64,000 nucleotides of DNA from Thermoactinomyces sp. DSM 45892 (GTDB taxonomy: Bacteria; Bacillota; Bacilli; Thermoactinomycetales; Thermoactinomycetaceae), in contig NZ_FNPL01000001.1 in the NCBI RefSeq assembly GCF_900107305.1, positions 186,001 to 250,000 on the forward strand, in the 5' to 3' direction. The notes under the pieces were generated by a model. That model ran no database searches, was not told the DNA's origin, and was given only the letters and a program-made list of their open reading frames with translations. A program made the position numbers and the translations under genes. Below, in pieces: positions 45,402 through 54,907 of this stretch. Within the stretch, counting starts at the first letter, position 1; each line of letters opens with the position of its first letter.

Positions 45402-46496
45402 CTATTTTGCTCGTTTGTAAAAAGGCGCTTTTACAATCTTGGCACGCACACGTTTCCCACGAATTTCGATTTCTACTTCTTCCCCTAAAACGGCATATTC
45501 ACTTTTAATGAGCGCTAAGCCAATATTTATTTTTAGGGTAGGTGACTGTGTTCCGGTGGTAACTTCACCGATTAACTCCCCGTCCCGATAAACAGGATAA
45601 TGAGTACGCGGGATACCACGGTCAATCATTTCGATGCCTACCAGTTTTCGAGGCGCTCCTTTCTCTTTTTGGGGAGCGAGAACATCACGACCAATATAAT
45701 CCCCTTTATCCACTTTAACCGCAAAGCCCATTCCCGCTTCGATCGGAGAGATCGTTGCTGAAAGTTCTTGCCCATAAAGAGGTAACTTTGCTTCAAAACG
45801 CAATGTATCTCTAGCCCCGAGTCCACAAGGCAGAAGACCATCTTCTTTCCCCGTTTCAAGGAGTAGATTCCATATAGCAGAAGCATGCTTGCTTTCAAAA
45901 TAAAGTTCAAATCCATCTTCACCTGTGTAACCGGAACGAGAGATAAGCGTAGGAACTCCGCCAATCTCGACATCATTTAAAAACGTAAATGGACGCAAAC
46001 TACTCAGGTCCTCCTCTGTAAGGCGTTGCAGAATCGTTTCCGCAAGCGGCCCTTGTATCGCGATTTGAGCAACCTGATCTGAAATATGAGTAACTTTTAC
46101 GTCCCCTGCCTTATGTTGATTAATCCAGTCCACATCTTTATCGATATTTCCTGCATTAATCACCAAGAGATACTTCTGTTCGCCTGTGCGATAAACCAAT
46201 AAATCATCTACGGTACCGCCATCTGGATAACACATTAACGTATACTGAGCCTGCCCGATGGAAATCTTAGATGCATCATTTGTCGTAAGCTTCTGAACTA
46301 AAGCTAAGCTATCTGGTCCTGATACTTCCACTTCTCCCATATGTGAGACATCAAACAATCCAGCACGAGTACGAACCGCCTCATGTTCTTCTTTGATGCT
46401 CGAAAATTGAACAGGCATTTCCCAACCGCCAAATGGGACCAATTTCGCTTGATCCTTGTACGCGTCAAATAGTGCAGTACGCTTTAATTGCTCCAT
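45402..46496 (-). CDS. gcvT: Glycine cleavage system T protein (aminomethyltransferase)
   Basis: Transfers the methylene group from the lipoylated H protein to tetrahydrofolate. The 364-residue product has [42 protein letters not shown] and [16 protein letters not shown], all typical. ATG 46496 has GGAGGTG six bases upstream. It is the first gene of the operon and is read through a tandem glycine riboswitch. The H-protein gene is not in the window. Confidence 0.97.
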   Translation of the reverse strand: MEQLKRTALFDAYKDQAKLVPFGGWEMPVQFSSIKEEHEAVRTRAGLFDVSHMGEVEVSGPDSLALVQKLTTNDASKISIGQAQYTLMCYPDGGTVDDLLVYRTGEQKYLLVINAGNIDKDVDWINQHKAGDVKVTHISDQVAQIAIQGPLAETILQRLTEEDLSSLRPFTFLNDVEIGGVPTLISRSGYTGEDGFELYFESKHASAIWNLLLETGKEDGLLPCGLGARDTLRFEAKLPLYGQELSATISPIEAGMGFAVKVDKGDYIGRDVLAPQKEKGAPRKLVGIEMIDRGIPRTHYPVYRDGELIGEVTTGTQSPTLKINIGLALIKSEYAVLGEEVEIEIRGKRVRAKIVKAPFYKRAK

Positions 46497-46509
46497 GACC
46501 AGCACCTCC

Positions 46510-46553
46510 AAATAAAATAGACAGAGCCCTGTTCTTGTCGCACAGTCTCTGTC
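46510..46553 (-). terminator. Expression-platform hairpin of the glycine riboswitch
   Basis: On the minus strand GACAGAG (46553-46547) pairs with CTCTGTC (46526-46520), followed by TATTTTATTT, then the gcvT ribosome binding site. The first arm can instead pair inside aptamer II (with CTCTG), the antiterminator choice seen in B. subtilis gcvT. Confidence 0.75.
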
Positions 46554-46750
46554 ATGAAACCTGAGAGTTCACCTGAATAACACATTCAAGTTGCCCCTTG
46601 GGTGGCCCATGATCATGAAAGGATCACAAGCACTCTCCAGAGTCGCGTCCAGCAAGCCTCCTTTTGCCTGAGAGATTCACTTCTTTATTCAGAAGCTTGC
46701 TCCTTCGGCGCCGTCGATCAAATCGATCAACAGTCTCTCCTCTCGCCTTC
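46547..46750 (-). promoter_or_regulatory. Tandem glycine riboswitch upstream of gcvT
   Basis: On the minus strand two aptamers follow each other. Aptamer I (about 46750-46655) has GAGGAGAGAC, CGCCGAAGGAGCAA and AATCTCTCAGGCAAAAGGA; aptamer II (about 46645-46547) has GACTCTGGAGAG, CACCCAAGGGGCAA and AACTCTCAGG. These are the conserved glycine-aptamer boxes and align with the B. subtilis element. With glycine bound, gcvT-gcvPA-gcvPB are expected to be switched on. Confidence 0.96.
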
Positions 46751-46916
46751 ATTCGCCCGAACAATATGTATCTGTCACGTATATTGTGCCATATCTTTTT
46801 ATACATTTCGATACATTTTTATTGGAATTGCCTCTATATACGAGGAGTGTATGAAATAGGGTTTCTTATGCATACTAAAAATTGGATGATCTGTATACGA
46901 AAGGCGGAACGATTCT

Positions 46917-48641
46917 ATGTTTTCTCTACCAATCCATTACGATCGAAGCTGGCTTTCCCAGTTGGAACAAAATATCGAACAAGATACTGGATGGTCTAAT
47001 TGGGAACGTTTCCAATTAGCCTTAGAAGCAGCTCAAGCGCAAGTTGTCCCTGCCTTTGACAGTATCCTTAGCTTACAGCAGATCTATGGCTTTGAGCCCC
47101 TTCGCCATCAGATTGACGTGACTCGGCAAGTAATCCATGAGATGAGGGGTCGAGCGATCCTAGCAGATGAAGTAGGGCTGGGTAAAACCATCGAAGCAGG
47201 ACTTATCCTAAAGGAATATATGATTCGCGGTCTCGTAAAAAAAGCACTGATTTTAGTACCCTCTTCCCTTGTCTTACAATGGACAAGAGAGTTAAACCAA
47301 AAATTCCAGATCCCAGCAGTGGCACAGAAAAAAGCATGGATGTGGGATAAATACGACATCATCGTAGCCTCTATGGATACAGCGAAAAGGGAGCCACACC
47401 GTGAGTTTGTATTAAATAGCGAATACGACCTTTTGATTGTGGATGAAGCCCATAAATTAAAGAATCGACGGACAAAGAACTGGCAATTTATTAACGAGGT
47501 GAAGAAAAAGTTTTGTTTGTTACTTACTGCTACTCCTGTACAAAATGAGATGGAAGAATTATTTAATCTCGTAACGCTATTAAAACCGGGGCAATTGGGA
47601 CGAGAATCACAGTTTAACAGTGATTTTGTAGCGAGTAAGAGAAAAGCGAAGAATGAAGAACAACTACGGGATGAAATCAGTCGTGTCCTAATTCGAAACC
47701 GAAGAAGAGACGGGGATCTAAACCTAACAAAGCGCATCGTTCATACCATTCCCATTCACCTCACCCCCGAAGAGCGTGACTTGTATGAAGGTGTAACTGG
47801 ATTTGTCCGCTCCCGATTCCAAAATGGAGCAGGCGATCTCAAAAGTATGCTCTCGCTCCTTGTCTTACAAAAAGAAGTTTGTAGTAGTCGCGATGCTGTT
47901 TTCCATACCCTCTTTAAACTATTTAAGCGGGGCGAAGAGGGGAACGAAGTGATTTCCCCTGAAGTAGCCCATCTAGTGGAATTACTTCGTAAAGTAAAAA
48001 CTTCTTCCAAAGTAGAGAAAGCTGTAAATATGATTCAACAAATCCCAGATAAAGTCATCGTTTTTACTGAGTACCGGGCTACACAAGAAATGCTCATTCG
48101 CGCTCTCCAACAACAAGGGATTTCCTCCGTACCATATCGTGGAGGATTTAATCGAAATAAAAAAGACTGGATGATGGAGCTGTTCCAAAAACGTGCACAG
48201 GTGATGGTCGCCACAGAAGCCGGCGGTGAAGGAATTAACCTACAATTTTGTAGCCATATCATCAACTTCGATATGCCGTGGAATCCGATGCGCGTCGAAC
48301 AGCGAATCGGACGTGTTCATCGCCTAGGGCAAAAGAAAGATGTACATATCTATAACTTCTCTACTTCAGGCACGATTGAGGAACAGATTATCTGGCTCCT
48401 ACATGAGAAAATCCAGCTATTTGAAAGTGTAATCGGCGAACTTGAAACCATCTTAGAAAAGCTGGAATCAGAAGAATCATTGGAACAAAGTCTGATGAAA
48501 ATTGCCCTTACTTCCGAAGATCCGCATCAAATTCGCAACCGACTTCACTCTCTTTCAGATCAATTTCATCAGAAAAAAGGGGAAGTAGTTCGTACCAAAC
48601 AAGAACAGGATGAACGATTCTATGGATCAACAACAAGTTAG
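46917..48641 (+). CDS. yqhH: SNF2-type helicase-like ATPase YqhH
   Basis: A 574-residue DEAD/SNF2 ATPase: motif I DEVGLGKTIEAG (near 83), DEAH box (near 175), TATPVQN (motif III, near 205), and C-terminal motif VI RIGRVHRLGQ (near 463). It matches YqhH, which lies divergent from gcvT in B. subtilis too. Double-stranded nucleic acid translocation is expected; the cellular role is unknown. AAAGGCGG precedes ATG 46917. Confidence 0.93.
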   Translation: MFSLPIHYDRSWLSQLEQNIEQDTGWSNWERFQLALEAAQAQVVPAFDSILSLQQIYGFEPLRHQIDVTRQVIHEMRGRAILADEVGLGKTIEAGLILKEYMIRGLVKKALILVPSSLVLQWTRELNQKFQIPAVAQKKAWMWDKYDIIVASMDTAKREPHREFVLNSEYDLLIVDEAHKLKNRRTKNWQFINEVKKKFCLLLTATPVQNEMEELFNLVTLLKPGQLGRESQFNSDFVASKRKAKNEEQLRDEISRVLIRNRRRDGDLNLTKRIVHTIPIHLTPEERDLYEGVTGFVRSRFQNGAGDLKSMLSLLVLQKEVCSSRDAVFHTLFKLFKRGEEGNEVISPEVAHLVELLRKVKTSSKVEKAVNMIQQIPDKVIVFTEYRATQEMLIRALQQQGISSVPYRGGFNRNKKDWMMELFQKRAQVMVATEAGGEGINLQFCSHIINFDMPWNPMRVEQRIGRVHRLGQKKDVHIYNFSTSGTIEEQIIWLLHEKIQLFESVIGELETILEKLESEESLEQSLMKIALTSEDPHQIRNRLHSLSDQFHQKKGEVVRTKQEQDERFYGSTTS

Positions 48642-49443
48642 GTCTTTTACTGAGCGATACTTACAATACCAACAGTGTCAGGTGATTGAATCTGCCCCTT
48701 CCCATATCTATACGCATCTGTCGATCGAAGCAGACAAAGACTTATTAAATCGTCCGATGTACTGGATGTATGTTGAACGTATGGGACTGCAACCCAACCC
48801 TAGCCATCAATGCTTTATCTTTGATGCCGATAACCCTCCAGCTGATCTAAAAGGGGAGTATGTATTTTATGGGTGCCCCAGGTTTACACAACTCCTCGAT
48901 TCAGCACAAAAGCATGGTAGGTTTGTGAGAGTGTACCAAGATACAGGCGCCTTCGGCATGGTAAGCCGCCAAACCAAGCCGTATTCTCCTTGGCTCGTAA
49001 TCAATTTCTTTGTTTCCTTCGTCTGCGATCACAAACGGGATGAGATCTGGTCTCTCGGAATCGATCTTCAAACAGGGGCGATCCAGGAGCAGTTTGATGA
49101 TCAAATCAAACATATCAACTGGCTTAACCGGATCCCTGCGAAACGGTATACTGAAGAGGCAAATATGTCCATTTCTGAGGCTATTGGGGAGTTAGAGTAT
49201 TATTTACAAGATCGTCTGCAAAATGGCGATCTTTCATGGGCGATGGAAGCAGAAGAGCGGCTACAGAAAGAGCTTGCTCAACTAGATCTGTATTTTCCAG
49301 ACGATAAGAGTTTAAGTGAGGAGCAGCTGAAATCAAAGCAGGATCGACGCAGAGAGCTTGTGTGGCAGTATCACCCTCGGGTAGAAACCCGGTTGATTAA
49401 TGCGGGGCTTTTTTATCGGGATAAGGTGTTTCGGTATCAATGA
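48622..49443 (+). CDS. yqhG: YqhG family protein
   Basis: A 273-residue soluble protein of the YqhG family, always found beside yqhH; function unknown. It opens MDQQQVRSFTERYLQYQQCQV and ends RLINAGLFYRDKVFRY. Two starts are possible: ATG 48610 or ATG 48622. I prefer 48622 because the preceding bases repeat those before yqhH. The gene overlaps the yqhH end by 20 bases, implying coupled translation and joint function. Confidence 0.88.
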   Translation: MDQQQVRSFTERYLQYQQCQVIESAPSHIYTHLSIEADKDLLNRPMYWMYVERMGLQPNPSHQCFIFDADNPPADLKGEYVFYGCPRFTQLLDSAQKHGRFVRVYQDTGAFGMVSRQTKPYSPWLVINFFVSFVCDHKRDEIWSLGIDLQTGAIQEQFDDQIKHINWLNRIPAKRYTEEANMSISEAIGELEYYLQDRLQNGDLSWAMEAEERLQKELAQLDLYFPDDKSLSEEQLKSKQDRRRELVWQYHPRVETRLINAGLFYRDKVFRYQ

Positions 49444-49467
49444 TAATACTTATCTCGAAGAATCAGG

Positions 49468-49506
49468 AGCGGACCAGACTTTCCTAAATCTAGTCCGCTT
49501 TCTCTT
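49468..49506 (+). terminator. Terminator of yqhH-yqhG
   Basis: AGCGGACCAGA (49468-49478) pairs with TCTAGTCCGCT (49489-49499), one mismatch, followed by TTCTCTTTTTC on the plus strand. The right arm overlaps the end of the convergent deaminase gene. Confidence 0.75.
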
Positions 49507-49942
49507 TTTCTGCTGCCACATTCTCTAAGAAATCCTTCAAATCCTCTCGAATCAAATCTTCACAATGACCCAGACTCACCTCAACTCCATGATCCCGTAA
49601 ATGATCGATCCCTTTTCCATTTACCTGTTCATACGGATCTCCAATTGCAACTACAACACGGGTCACCCCTGCATCCGTCAGAGCCACACAGCAAGGGCCC
49701 GTTCTTCCATAGTGAGCACACGGTTCCAGCGTACAATACACCGTTGACCCCTTCGCCTTTTCCCCTGCATCAGCTAATGCATTTACCTCTGCATGCGGCC
49801 CGCCTAAATGAGAGGTGTGCCCTCGTCCCACAATCTCTCCATCCTTCACCACGATGGCTCCCACGGGCGGATTCGTCCCCGTCTTCCCCTGAGCTTTTCG
49901 CCCCTCTTCTATCGCAATTAACATGTATTCTAGATCAGTCAT
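49490..49942 (-). CDS. Stand-alone RibD-type deaminase domain protein
   Basis: A 150-residue zinc deaminase opening LEYMLIAIEEGRKAQGKTGTNPPVG, with zinc ligands in PHAEVNAL (His50, catalytic Glu52) and CTLEPCAHYGRTGPC (Cys75, Cys84). This is the pattern of the N-terminal diaminohydroxyphosphoribosylaminopyrimidine deaminase of RibD, but the C-terminal reductase (about 200 residues) is absent and no riboflavin genes are near. It may be a true deaminase split from its reductase or a paralogue with another substrate. Confidence 0.8.
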   Translation of the reverse strand: MTDLEYMLIAIEEGRKAQGKTGTNPPVGAIVVKDGEIVGRGHTSHLGGPHAEVNALADAGEKAKGSTVYCTLEPCAHYGRTGPCCVALTDAGVTRVVVAIGDPYEQVNGKGIDHLRDHGVEVSLGHCEDLIREDLKDFLENVAAEKEKAD

Positions 49943-50157
49943 CAGCTTTCAATCCCTTCCCCACGATGATTCAGGTCTCAATCCATTTATAAATAATATC
50001 AGTATTTATGAAATACACCCGTATTTAAACAAAACGCTCTCAACATTACTAAGCGTACTTTCGACATCTCAACTAGAATCAACTACATTATAGTTAGCGC
50101 AAATACCATCAAGGTATTCAAAATACAGTTCCTCCACTGATATCTTCAAAATTATAC

Positions 50158-50188
50158 CAAAAAGAACCAGGGCTCTCACCCTAGCTCT
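50158..50188 (-). terminator. Terminator of the small secreted-protein gene
   Basis: AGAACCAGGG (50163-50172) pairs with CCCTAGCTCT (50179-50188) with wobble pairs; the minus strand continues with TTTTTGG. It lies about 35 bases past the stop at 50221. Confidence 0.6.
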
Positions 50189-50220
50189 TCTCATTACTTC
50201 TTTATTGATTACTCAACAAC

Positions 50221-50658
50221 CTACGGTAGCCAATATGGCTGAGTTGCTGTTCCTTGATAATGATTCTTCGAATCATGGAAGTCAAAACGTAGCTCTTGTA
50301 GATTTGGGAATTGTAGATACTTCACATATCTATGTACGATCCAGCCAGAAAAAGCTTTTGGATTCTTGAGATATTTCTCTCCGAGATGCTTAGGCAAGAG
50401 AAGAGGTGCTGGAGCATCCATAGCCCCTTCAGGTGCTAAGCGAAGATATACTTCTCCATCTTTTACAAATAGTTTTTTACTGTCTAACCACTCAGATCCT
50501 ACATATTGGTAGTCCCCTGATTTACTTGTTTGTTCTTGATTCACCGTTGCAGTCGTATTCGTTACTGAATCATTCGCATAGCTTGTCCCTGCGAATGAGA
50601 AACTAAGAGCGGCCACTCCTGCTACAACTAGTCCTGCTAATCGGACCGATTTTTTCAT
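50221..50658 (-). CDS. Small secreted protein of unknown function
   Basis: A 145-residue protein starting MKKSVRLAGLVVAGVAALSF; a signal peptide ends near SYA-ND (about residue 29). The mature part is about 115 residues, aromatic-rich, with no cysteines, and ends in ATQPYWLP. GGGAGGGA lies just before ATG 50658. It is flanked by terminators and very AT-rich upstream DNA. No family recognised. Confidence 0.65.
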   Translation of the reverse strand: MKKSVRLAGLVVAGVAALSFSFAGTSYANDSVTNTTATVNQEQTSKSGDYQYVGSEWLDSKKLFVKDGEVYLRLAPEGAMDAPAPLLLPKHLGEKYLKNPKAFSGWIVHRYVKYLQFPNLQELRFDFHDSKNHYQGTATQPYWLP

Positions 50659-50794
50659 ATTTGTTCCCTCCCATTGAGTTATTAACAACGATTTAATTAT
50701 ATAATTTTTATAAAATTAGTTCTAGTATTAAAAAATTTTATTTTTATACAAAATTTATATATAAGATATTAAACAGATTATATACCTATCTGAA

Positions 50795-50832
50795 AAAGAA
50801 AAAGAACTAGAGTCCCCACCCTAAGTTCTTTT
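50795..50832 (-). terminator. Terminator of the amino-acid ABC operon
   Basis: AAAGAACT (50801-50808) pairs with AGTTCTTT (50824-50831); the minus strand continues with TTTTTC. The stem overlaps the last codon of the ATPase gene. Confidence 0.65.
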
Positions 50833-51580
50833 CTACTCCTACATATAGTTGATCTAAAAATTGCTTCGTTCTTGCATGAGTAGGGTTTCCAAACACCTCA
50901 TCTGATGTTCCGATCTCGATGATTTTTCCCTCATCCATAAAAATCACTCGATCGGCCACCTCTCGGGCAAAATTCATCTCATGCGTCACGATCATCATGG
51001 TTTGAGTTTTATCTTGCGATAGCTCACGGATAATGGCGAGCACACCCCCCACTAGCTCCGGGTCAAGCGCAGAAGTAGGTTCATCCAGCAGGAGAACAGA
51101 CGGATTCATCGCCAACGCCCTCGCTATTGCAACCCTCTGTTGTTGTCCACCTGATAACTGAATAGGAAACGCATCTTGCTTTTGGGACAAACCTACTCTT
51201 TCAAGCAATTCTTTCGCTTGCATAGAAGCGGCTTCTCTACTGATCCCCTGCACGGTAACAAGTCCTTCCATCACATTTTGCAATGCAGTAAGATGGGGAA
51301 ACAAGTTAAAGCTTTGGAAAACCATTGCCGTTTGGGAACGAAGGGCTCGGATTTCTCTTTCTTTTGGTTTTTTATCATTAAATTTTAATGTATGATTCCC
51401 TATTTTTATTGAACCGGCAGTTGGGGTCTCCAGACCGTTTAAACAACGTAGGAAGGTGGATTTACCAGACCCGCTCGGTCCAATAATCGCGATTACCTCC
51501 CCTTGCTCCACAGTTAGATCAATATCATGTAACACATCTAATTTACCAAAACTTTTTCTTAGATTCTTTACCTCAATCAA
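50807..51580 (-). CDS. Amino-acid ABC transporter ATP-binding protein
   Basis: A 257-residue polar amino-acid-type ABC ATPase with Walker A GPSGSGKST, Q-loop VFQSFNLFPHLT, signature LSGGQQQRVAIARALA and Walker B VLLLDEPTSALDPE. TTG 51580 is preferred since GGGAGG lies eight bases upstream. It follows the permease gene after 21 bases. The sequence is closest in style to cystine/arginine importers (TcyC, ArtP, GlnQ). Confidence 0.9.
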   Translation of the reverse strand: MIEVKNLRKSFGKLDVLHDIDLTVEQGEVIAIIGPSGSGKSTFLRCLNGLETPTAGSIKIGNHTLKFNDKKPKEREIRALRSQTAMVFQSFNLFPHLTALQNVMEGLVTVQGISREAASMQAKELLERVGLSQKQDAFPIQLSGGQQQRVAIARALAMNPSVLLLDEPTSALDPELVGGVLAIIRELSQDKTQTMMIVTHEMNFAREVADRVIFMDEGKIIEIGTSDEVFGNPTHARTKQFLDQLYVGVEKNLGWGL

Positions 51581-51601
51581 TGAATTCACCTCCCAACCCA
51601 C

Positions 51602-52300
51602 CTATATATTTGTAAAGCGATTATAATGCTTTTCTAACCTCTCTTGCAGCGCATTCAAAACCGTACAGATAACCCAGTAATATAGGGCTACGATGAGATA
51701 AACGGTCATGTAATCATATGACCTTCCTCCTACAATTTTCGCATAGTAAAGCATCTCCGGCACGGTAATAACCGTTAAGAGAGACGTATCTTTTACAAGG
51801 CTTAGAAAGCTATTCATCAAAGATGGAAGCGCCACGCGAGCTGCCTGTGGAAGAATGACTCGGCGCATCGTCTGCCGATAACTCATATTTAATGAGGTTG
51901 CCGCCTCCCATTGTCCACGAGGTATCGAGAGAATCGCACCACGAATCGTCTCCGAAGCATATCCACCCACAGAGGCTGTTAATCCAATAATCGCCACCGT
52001 AATCGGTTCCAAGGTAATCCCAATCACAGGGAGGCCAAAATACAAGATAAATAATTGTACTAATAGCGGTGTACCGCGAATAATCGAGATGTAGACCCTA
52101 GCTGGGTAGCGGAGCAACCGATAAGGAGACATACGTGCAATCGCAACAACTAATGCCACTAGTAATCCCAGGATCATCGTAACCACACTAATCCACATCG
52201 TATTCCAAAGACCATTTTTTAAGATATAGGGGGCGGCTTCTTTGGCTAATTGCCAGTCAAATAATTGCTCCCATTGAATGGTAGATAAAAGATTCATCAT
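51602..52300 (-). CDS. Amino-acid ABC transporter permease
   Basis: A 232-residue His/Glu/Gln/Arg/opine-type permease (HisM/TcyB family) with five spans, RGTPLLVQLFILYFGLP and the EAA loop GQWEAATSLNMSYRQTMRRVILPQA cut by family convention near residue 150. It begins the two-gene operon. A substrate-binding protein would be expected next to it but none is present on either side. ATG 52300 and 52297 are both possible behind AGGAG. Confidence 0.88.
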   Translation of the reverse strand: MMNLLSTIQWEQLFDWQLAKEAAPYILKNGLWNTMWISVVTMILGLLVALVVAIARMSPYRLLRYPARVYISIIRGTPLLVQLFILYFGLPVIGITLEPITVAIIGLTASVGGYASETIRGAILSIPRGQWEAATSLNMSYRQTMRRVILPQAARVALPSLMNSFLSLVKDTSLLTVITVPEMLYYAKIVGGRSYDYMTVYLIVALYYWVICTVLNALQERLEKHYNRFTNI

Positions 52301-52399
52301 GAAGACTCCTATCGATCAAGTAAGAAACAAAACCATTATTCATAGTAAGTTTATCGGATTTTATTAAAAAAGAAAAGGATTAATAATGGGGCGGATAAT

Positions 52400-52432
52400 A
52401 AAAGAGCTAGGGCCGAACTACGCACCCTAGCT
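52400..52432 (-). terminator. Terminator of the secreted lipase gene
   Basis: AGCTAGGG (52405-52412) and CCCTAGCT (52425-52432) form a perfect 8-bp stem; on the minus strand it is followed by CTTTTATTAT. Confidence 0.7.
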
Positions 52433-52494
52433 TGAAATGGTGAAGATATAAGAACTTGACTATCATAACCATTTCACCAACAAATATAAATTTA

Positions 52495-54114
52495 TTATTT
52501 CCCTATATAAACAGATTTAACAAGAGTCCGTTCAAAGGGGGTTCCTGATTTCTTTTTACCTGTTACTTGAACCGTAACATTATATAAGCCCGACTTTACC
52601 TGAGTAGGTAGGGGAACCGTATATTCATCTAAAGTATCAAGCTCTCTCTTCTTCCTTGATGGTAAGCCTATTTTACTCGGTTGCTGCTTTACTTCCTTCC
52701 CCTCCGAATCCATTAGCTTCACATCTACTCGAATCGATTCAGGATTATAATCCTTCTGTTCATCTAATTTTACCTTCAACGGGGATTCTTCCGTAACTGT
52801 CTGACCAGGCAGTTCTAACGCTAGGCCCTGTGAATCTTTATAGGTTGTGACAAGAAAATAGGCATCTTTACTTGGACTTTGGATTCGAACTTTCCAATTA
52901 CCCATTTCTGCATCTTTTAATTGAAAGCTTTGATCTGTTACATCACCAAACAACTCATCACCTTTAGCCAACACATAGTTACTGCTGTTTTTATCGTACA
53001 TTTTACCGGAAGGAGATTGTAATGTTACTTTTACATCAGGTGATTTTGTCATTACTTGAACAGAGGCCGCTTTTGCATCCACTGAAATGGATTTTTCGAC
53101 CGGTTGATTTGCTAATAATGATCCACCCGCTAGAGACTGATCCGCTATTGGAGCGGCTGGGGCCTGTTTTGTTTGATGAAAAAATGCCATTTTCGGTGAT
53201 ATAGTAGGGGTTGCATTACGCAAAACAGGTTCCATCAATTTAAATGAAACAGAACCCTTGCGAATACTATCATGGTCAGCAGGGATGGTAAATAAGTGGT
53301 TTCCATAGGGTAAATATGTACTTGATATATTGACAAGCCCATCATTTTCTCCGTAGCTAGATAAGGCAAATCCCGCTAACCAAAGCGCCGTTCCAGAAGG
53401 TCCCCAGCTTGTTCCTGCCGTCGTGTAGTATTCATTTTTCATCACGTTGGGATGATGGTCGGTTTGCTTACGAAACTTCTCCATCTCTCCTGTTTGTAGC
53501 GAATAAGCTCCATCATCTTGTTCTCCAACTAATTTGGTTAACCAACTAGCATACCAACTATAAGCCATATCCGCTAAATGAGACCCATAGTTTGGCGCAC
53601 CTAACGCTACGATTTTGCCCACATATGGATAGGCATTATAGTGAACCAATGCAGCTTGGGCATCCACTCCACCTTTACTATGTGCAACGATATTTACTTT
53701 TTGTCCAAAATGCTGCGAAATCTCTTTTAGAGACTTAGCGATCAACTGACCATTGTCATAGGGATTCGCTGTGCCTTTGCCCGCAGAATCGTGCAGGTGA
53801 ACAAAGACCGTTCGATACCCAGCATTATATGCCAACTCATACATATCATTGATGCCATGATACTCTGTGTTGCTCCACCAGTCTTGAGCATGTCTACTTC
53901 TACCTTGGACGAATACAACAGGGGGTTTGCTTAGATCTACATTTGGTGGTATTGCTCCCATTTGCCACGTTCCAGGAGTCTCTGTCAGTTGAAAACCTGC
54001 AATTTCTTTAGGAGGAGGTAATGTAACATGATCTTCAGCCCTCACTTGATAGGGAAAAAGAGTACCTATAAAAAGAAGAAATGTAACAAGTAATCTAGAG
54101 AATTTAAACATCAT
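52495..54114 (-). CDS. Secreted alpha/beta-hydrolase lipase/esterase
   Basis: A 539-residue exported protein with a signal peptide ending near VRA-ED (residue 26). The catalytic domain carries PPVVFVQGRSRHAQDWW (oxyanion region) and the nucleophile elbow VAHSKGGVDA (serine near 145), and GENDGLVN plus PADHDSIRKG supply the likely acid and histidine. Residues 340-539 form two beta-rich repeats, possibly for substrate or wall binding. AAAGGA lies seven bases before ATG 54114. Likely an extracellular triacylglycerol lipase; substrate not certain. Confidence 0.82.
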   Translation of the reverse strand: MMFKFSRLLVTFLLFIGTLFPYQVRAEDHVTLPPPKEIAGFQLTETPGTWQMGAIPPNVDLSKPPVVFVQGRSRHAQDWWSNTEYHGINDMYELAYNAGYRTVFVHLHDSAGKGTANPYDNGQLIAKSLKEISQHFGQKVNIVAHSKGGVDAQAALVHYNAYPYVGKIVALGAPNYGSHLADMAYSWYASWLTKLVGEQDDGAYSLQTGEMEKFRKQTDHHPNVMKNEYYTTAGTSWGPSGTALWLAGFALSSYGENDGLVNISSTYLPYGNHLFTIPADHDSIRKGSVSFKLMEPVLRNATPTISPKMAFFHQTKQAPAAPIADQSLAGGSLLANQPVEKSISVDAKAASVQVMTKSPDVKVTLQSPSGKMYDKNSSNYVLAKGDELFGDVTDQSFQLKDAEMGNWKVRIQSPSKDAYFLVTTYKDSQGLALELPGQTVTEESPLKVKLDEQKDYNPESIRVDVKLMDSEGKEVKQQPSKIGLPSRKKRELDTLDEYTVPLPTQVKSGLYNVTVQVTGKKKSGTPFERTLVKSVYIGK

Positions 54115-54202
54115 AGAATAGTCCTTTCTAGTAAATGTATGTAAGATTTTTATGTATTATCATACCGCTAATAAACTAGATTGGCTAGTAGCTATTAATT
54201 AG

Positions 54203-54250
54203 AAACGCCGGCATTCCCCTACACCAATAAATAGTGAGTCTCCTGCCGGC
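54203..54250 (-). terminator. Hairpin after the zwf-cyclase operon
   Basis: GCCGGCA (54207-54213) pairs with TGCCGGC (54244-54250); the loop is 30 bases and the minus strand continues CGTTTCT. A plausible but weak terminator. Confidence 0.5.
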
Positions 54251-54263
54251 ACATATCGTAAAT

Positions 54264-54893
54264 CTAGCCCGTAATCCCTTCAAAAAGTAATACGCGGGCG
54301 GGTGCTGCTTCCGTCTCCATTACTTTCAGAGGTGCGGCAACCATGAAATACTCTCCTTCTGGTACTTCTGCTAATCGAAGCCCTTCTATAATGAGAACTC
54401 CTGCGTGAAACAGCGTTTTATGAGTGGGGTGTCCCGGTTGGGCCCTCTCTACTCCTAACGCATCAATCCCTACACCACGAATTTTTTTCGCAGCTAGATA
54501 TTTTGCACCACATTCTGCAAGATAGATAAAATCAAAGTTAAACTCTTCTTCCATCGAGTTACGCGTTTTGAGAAGAATAAAATCTCCCTCCCCAATCTCG
54601 TGCTTCTCTAGATCTGGCTTACGTACTCCATCTATCACATGAGTCATATCCAGAACTTTACACGACCCAATCAACATTTCTAATGATAGTGTCTCCATCG
54701 TTCCCCCTTCAGGCAACATGTGGAGTGGGGAATCAACATGGGTTCCGGTATGAACATCCATCTCGATCTTAGATTCGCGGGCAGTGGCTTTATCAAAATC
54801 TTGAACCACGCGAATCGAGGGCTTCTTCTCTGGTTTATTTTTATAGACTTGCATGTTTTCGCTGATTGCCATCGTTACATCATATATTTTCAT
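54264..54893 (-). CDS. Cyclase/KynB-like metal-dependent hydrolase
   Basis: A 209-residue cyclase-family (PF04199) protein with the metal site HTGTHVDSPLHM near residue 48 and a second histidine further on (GHPTHKTLF). Members include N-formylkynurenine formamidase KynB, isatin hydrolase and others, so the substrate is not settled; no other tryptophan breakdown gene is present. It starts 14 bases after zwf on the same transcript. Confidence 0.8.
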   Translation of the reverse strand: MKIYDVTMAISENMQVYKNKPEKKPSIRVVQDFDKATARESKIEMDVHTGTHVDSPLHMLPEGGTMETLSLEMLIGSCKVLDMTHVIDGVRKPDLEKHEIGEGDFILLKTRNSMEEEFNFDFIYLAECGAKYLAAKKIRGVGIDALGVERAQPGHPTHKTLFHAGVLIIEGLRLAEVPEGEYFMVAAPLKVMETEAAPARVLLFEGITG

Positions 54894-54907
54894 GTTTCAT
54901 TCTCCTC

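Noticed and set aside
47108-47737. Minus-strand frame of 209 codons opposite yqhH
   Set aside because: Antisense shadow; the helicase motifs fix the real frame.
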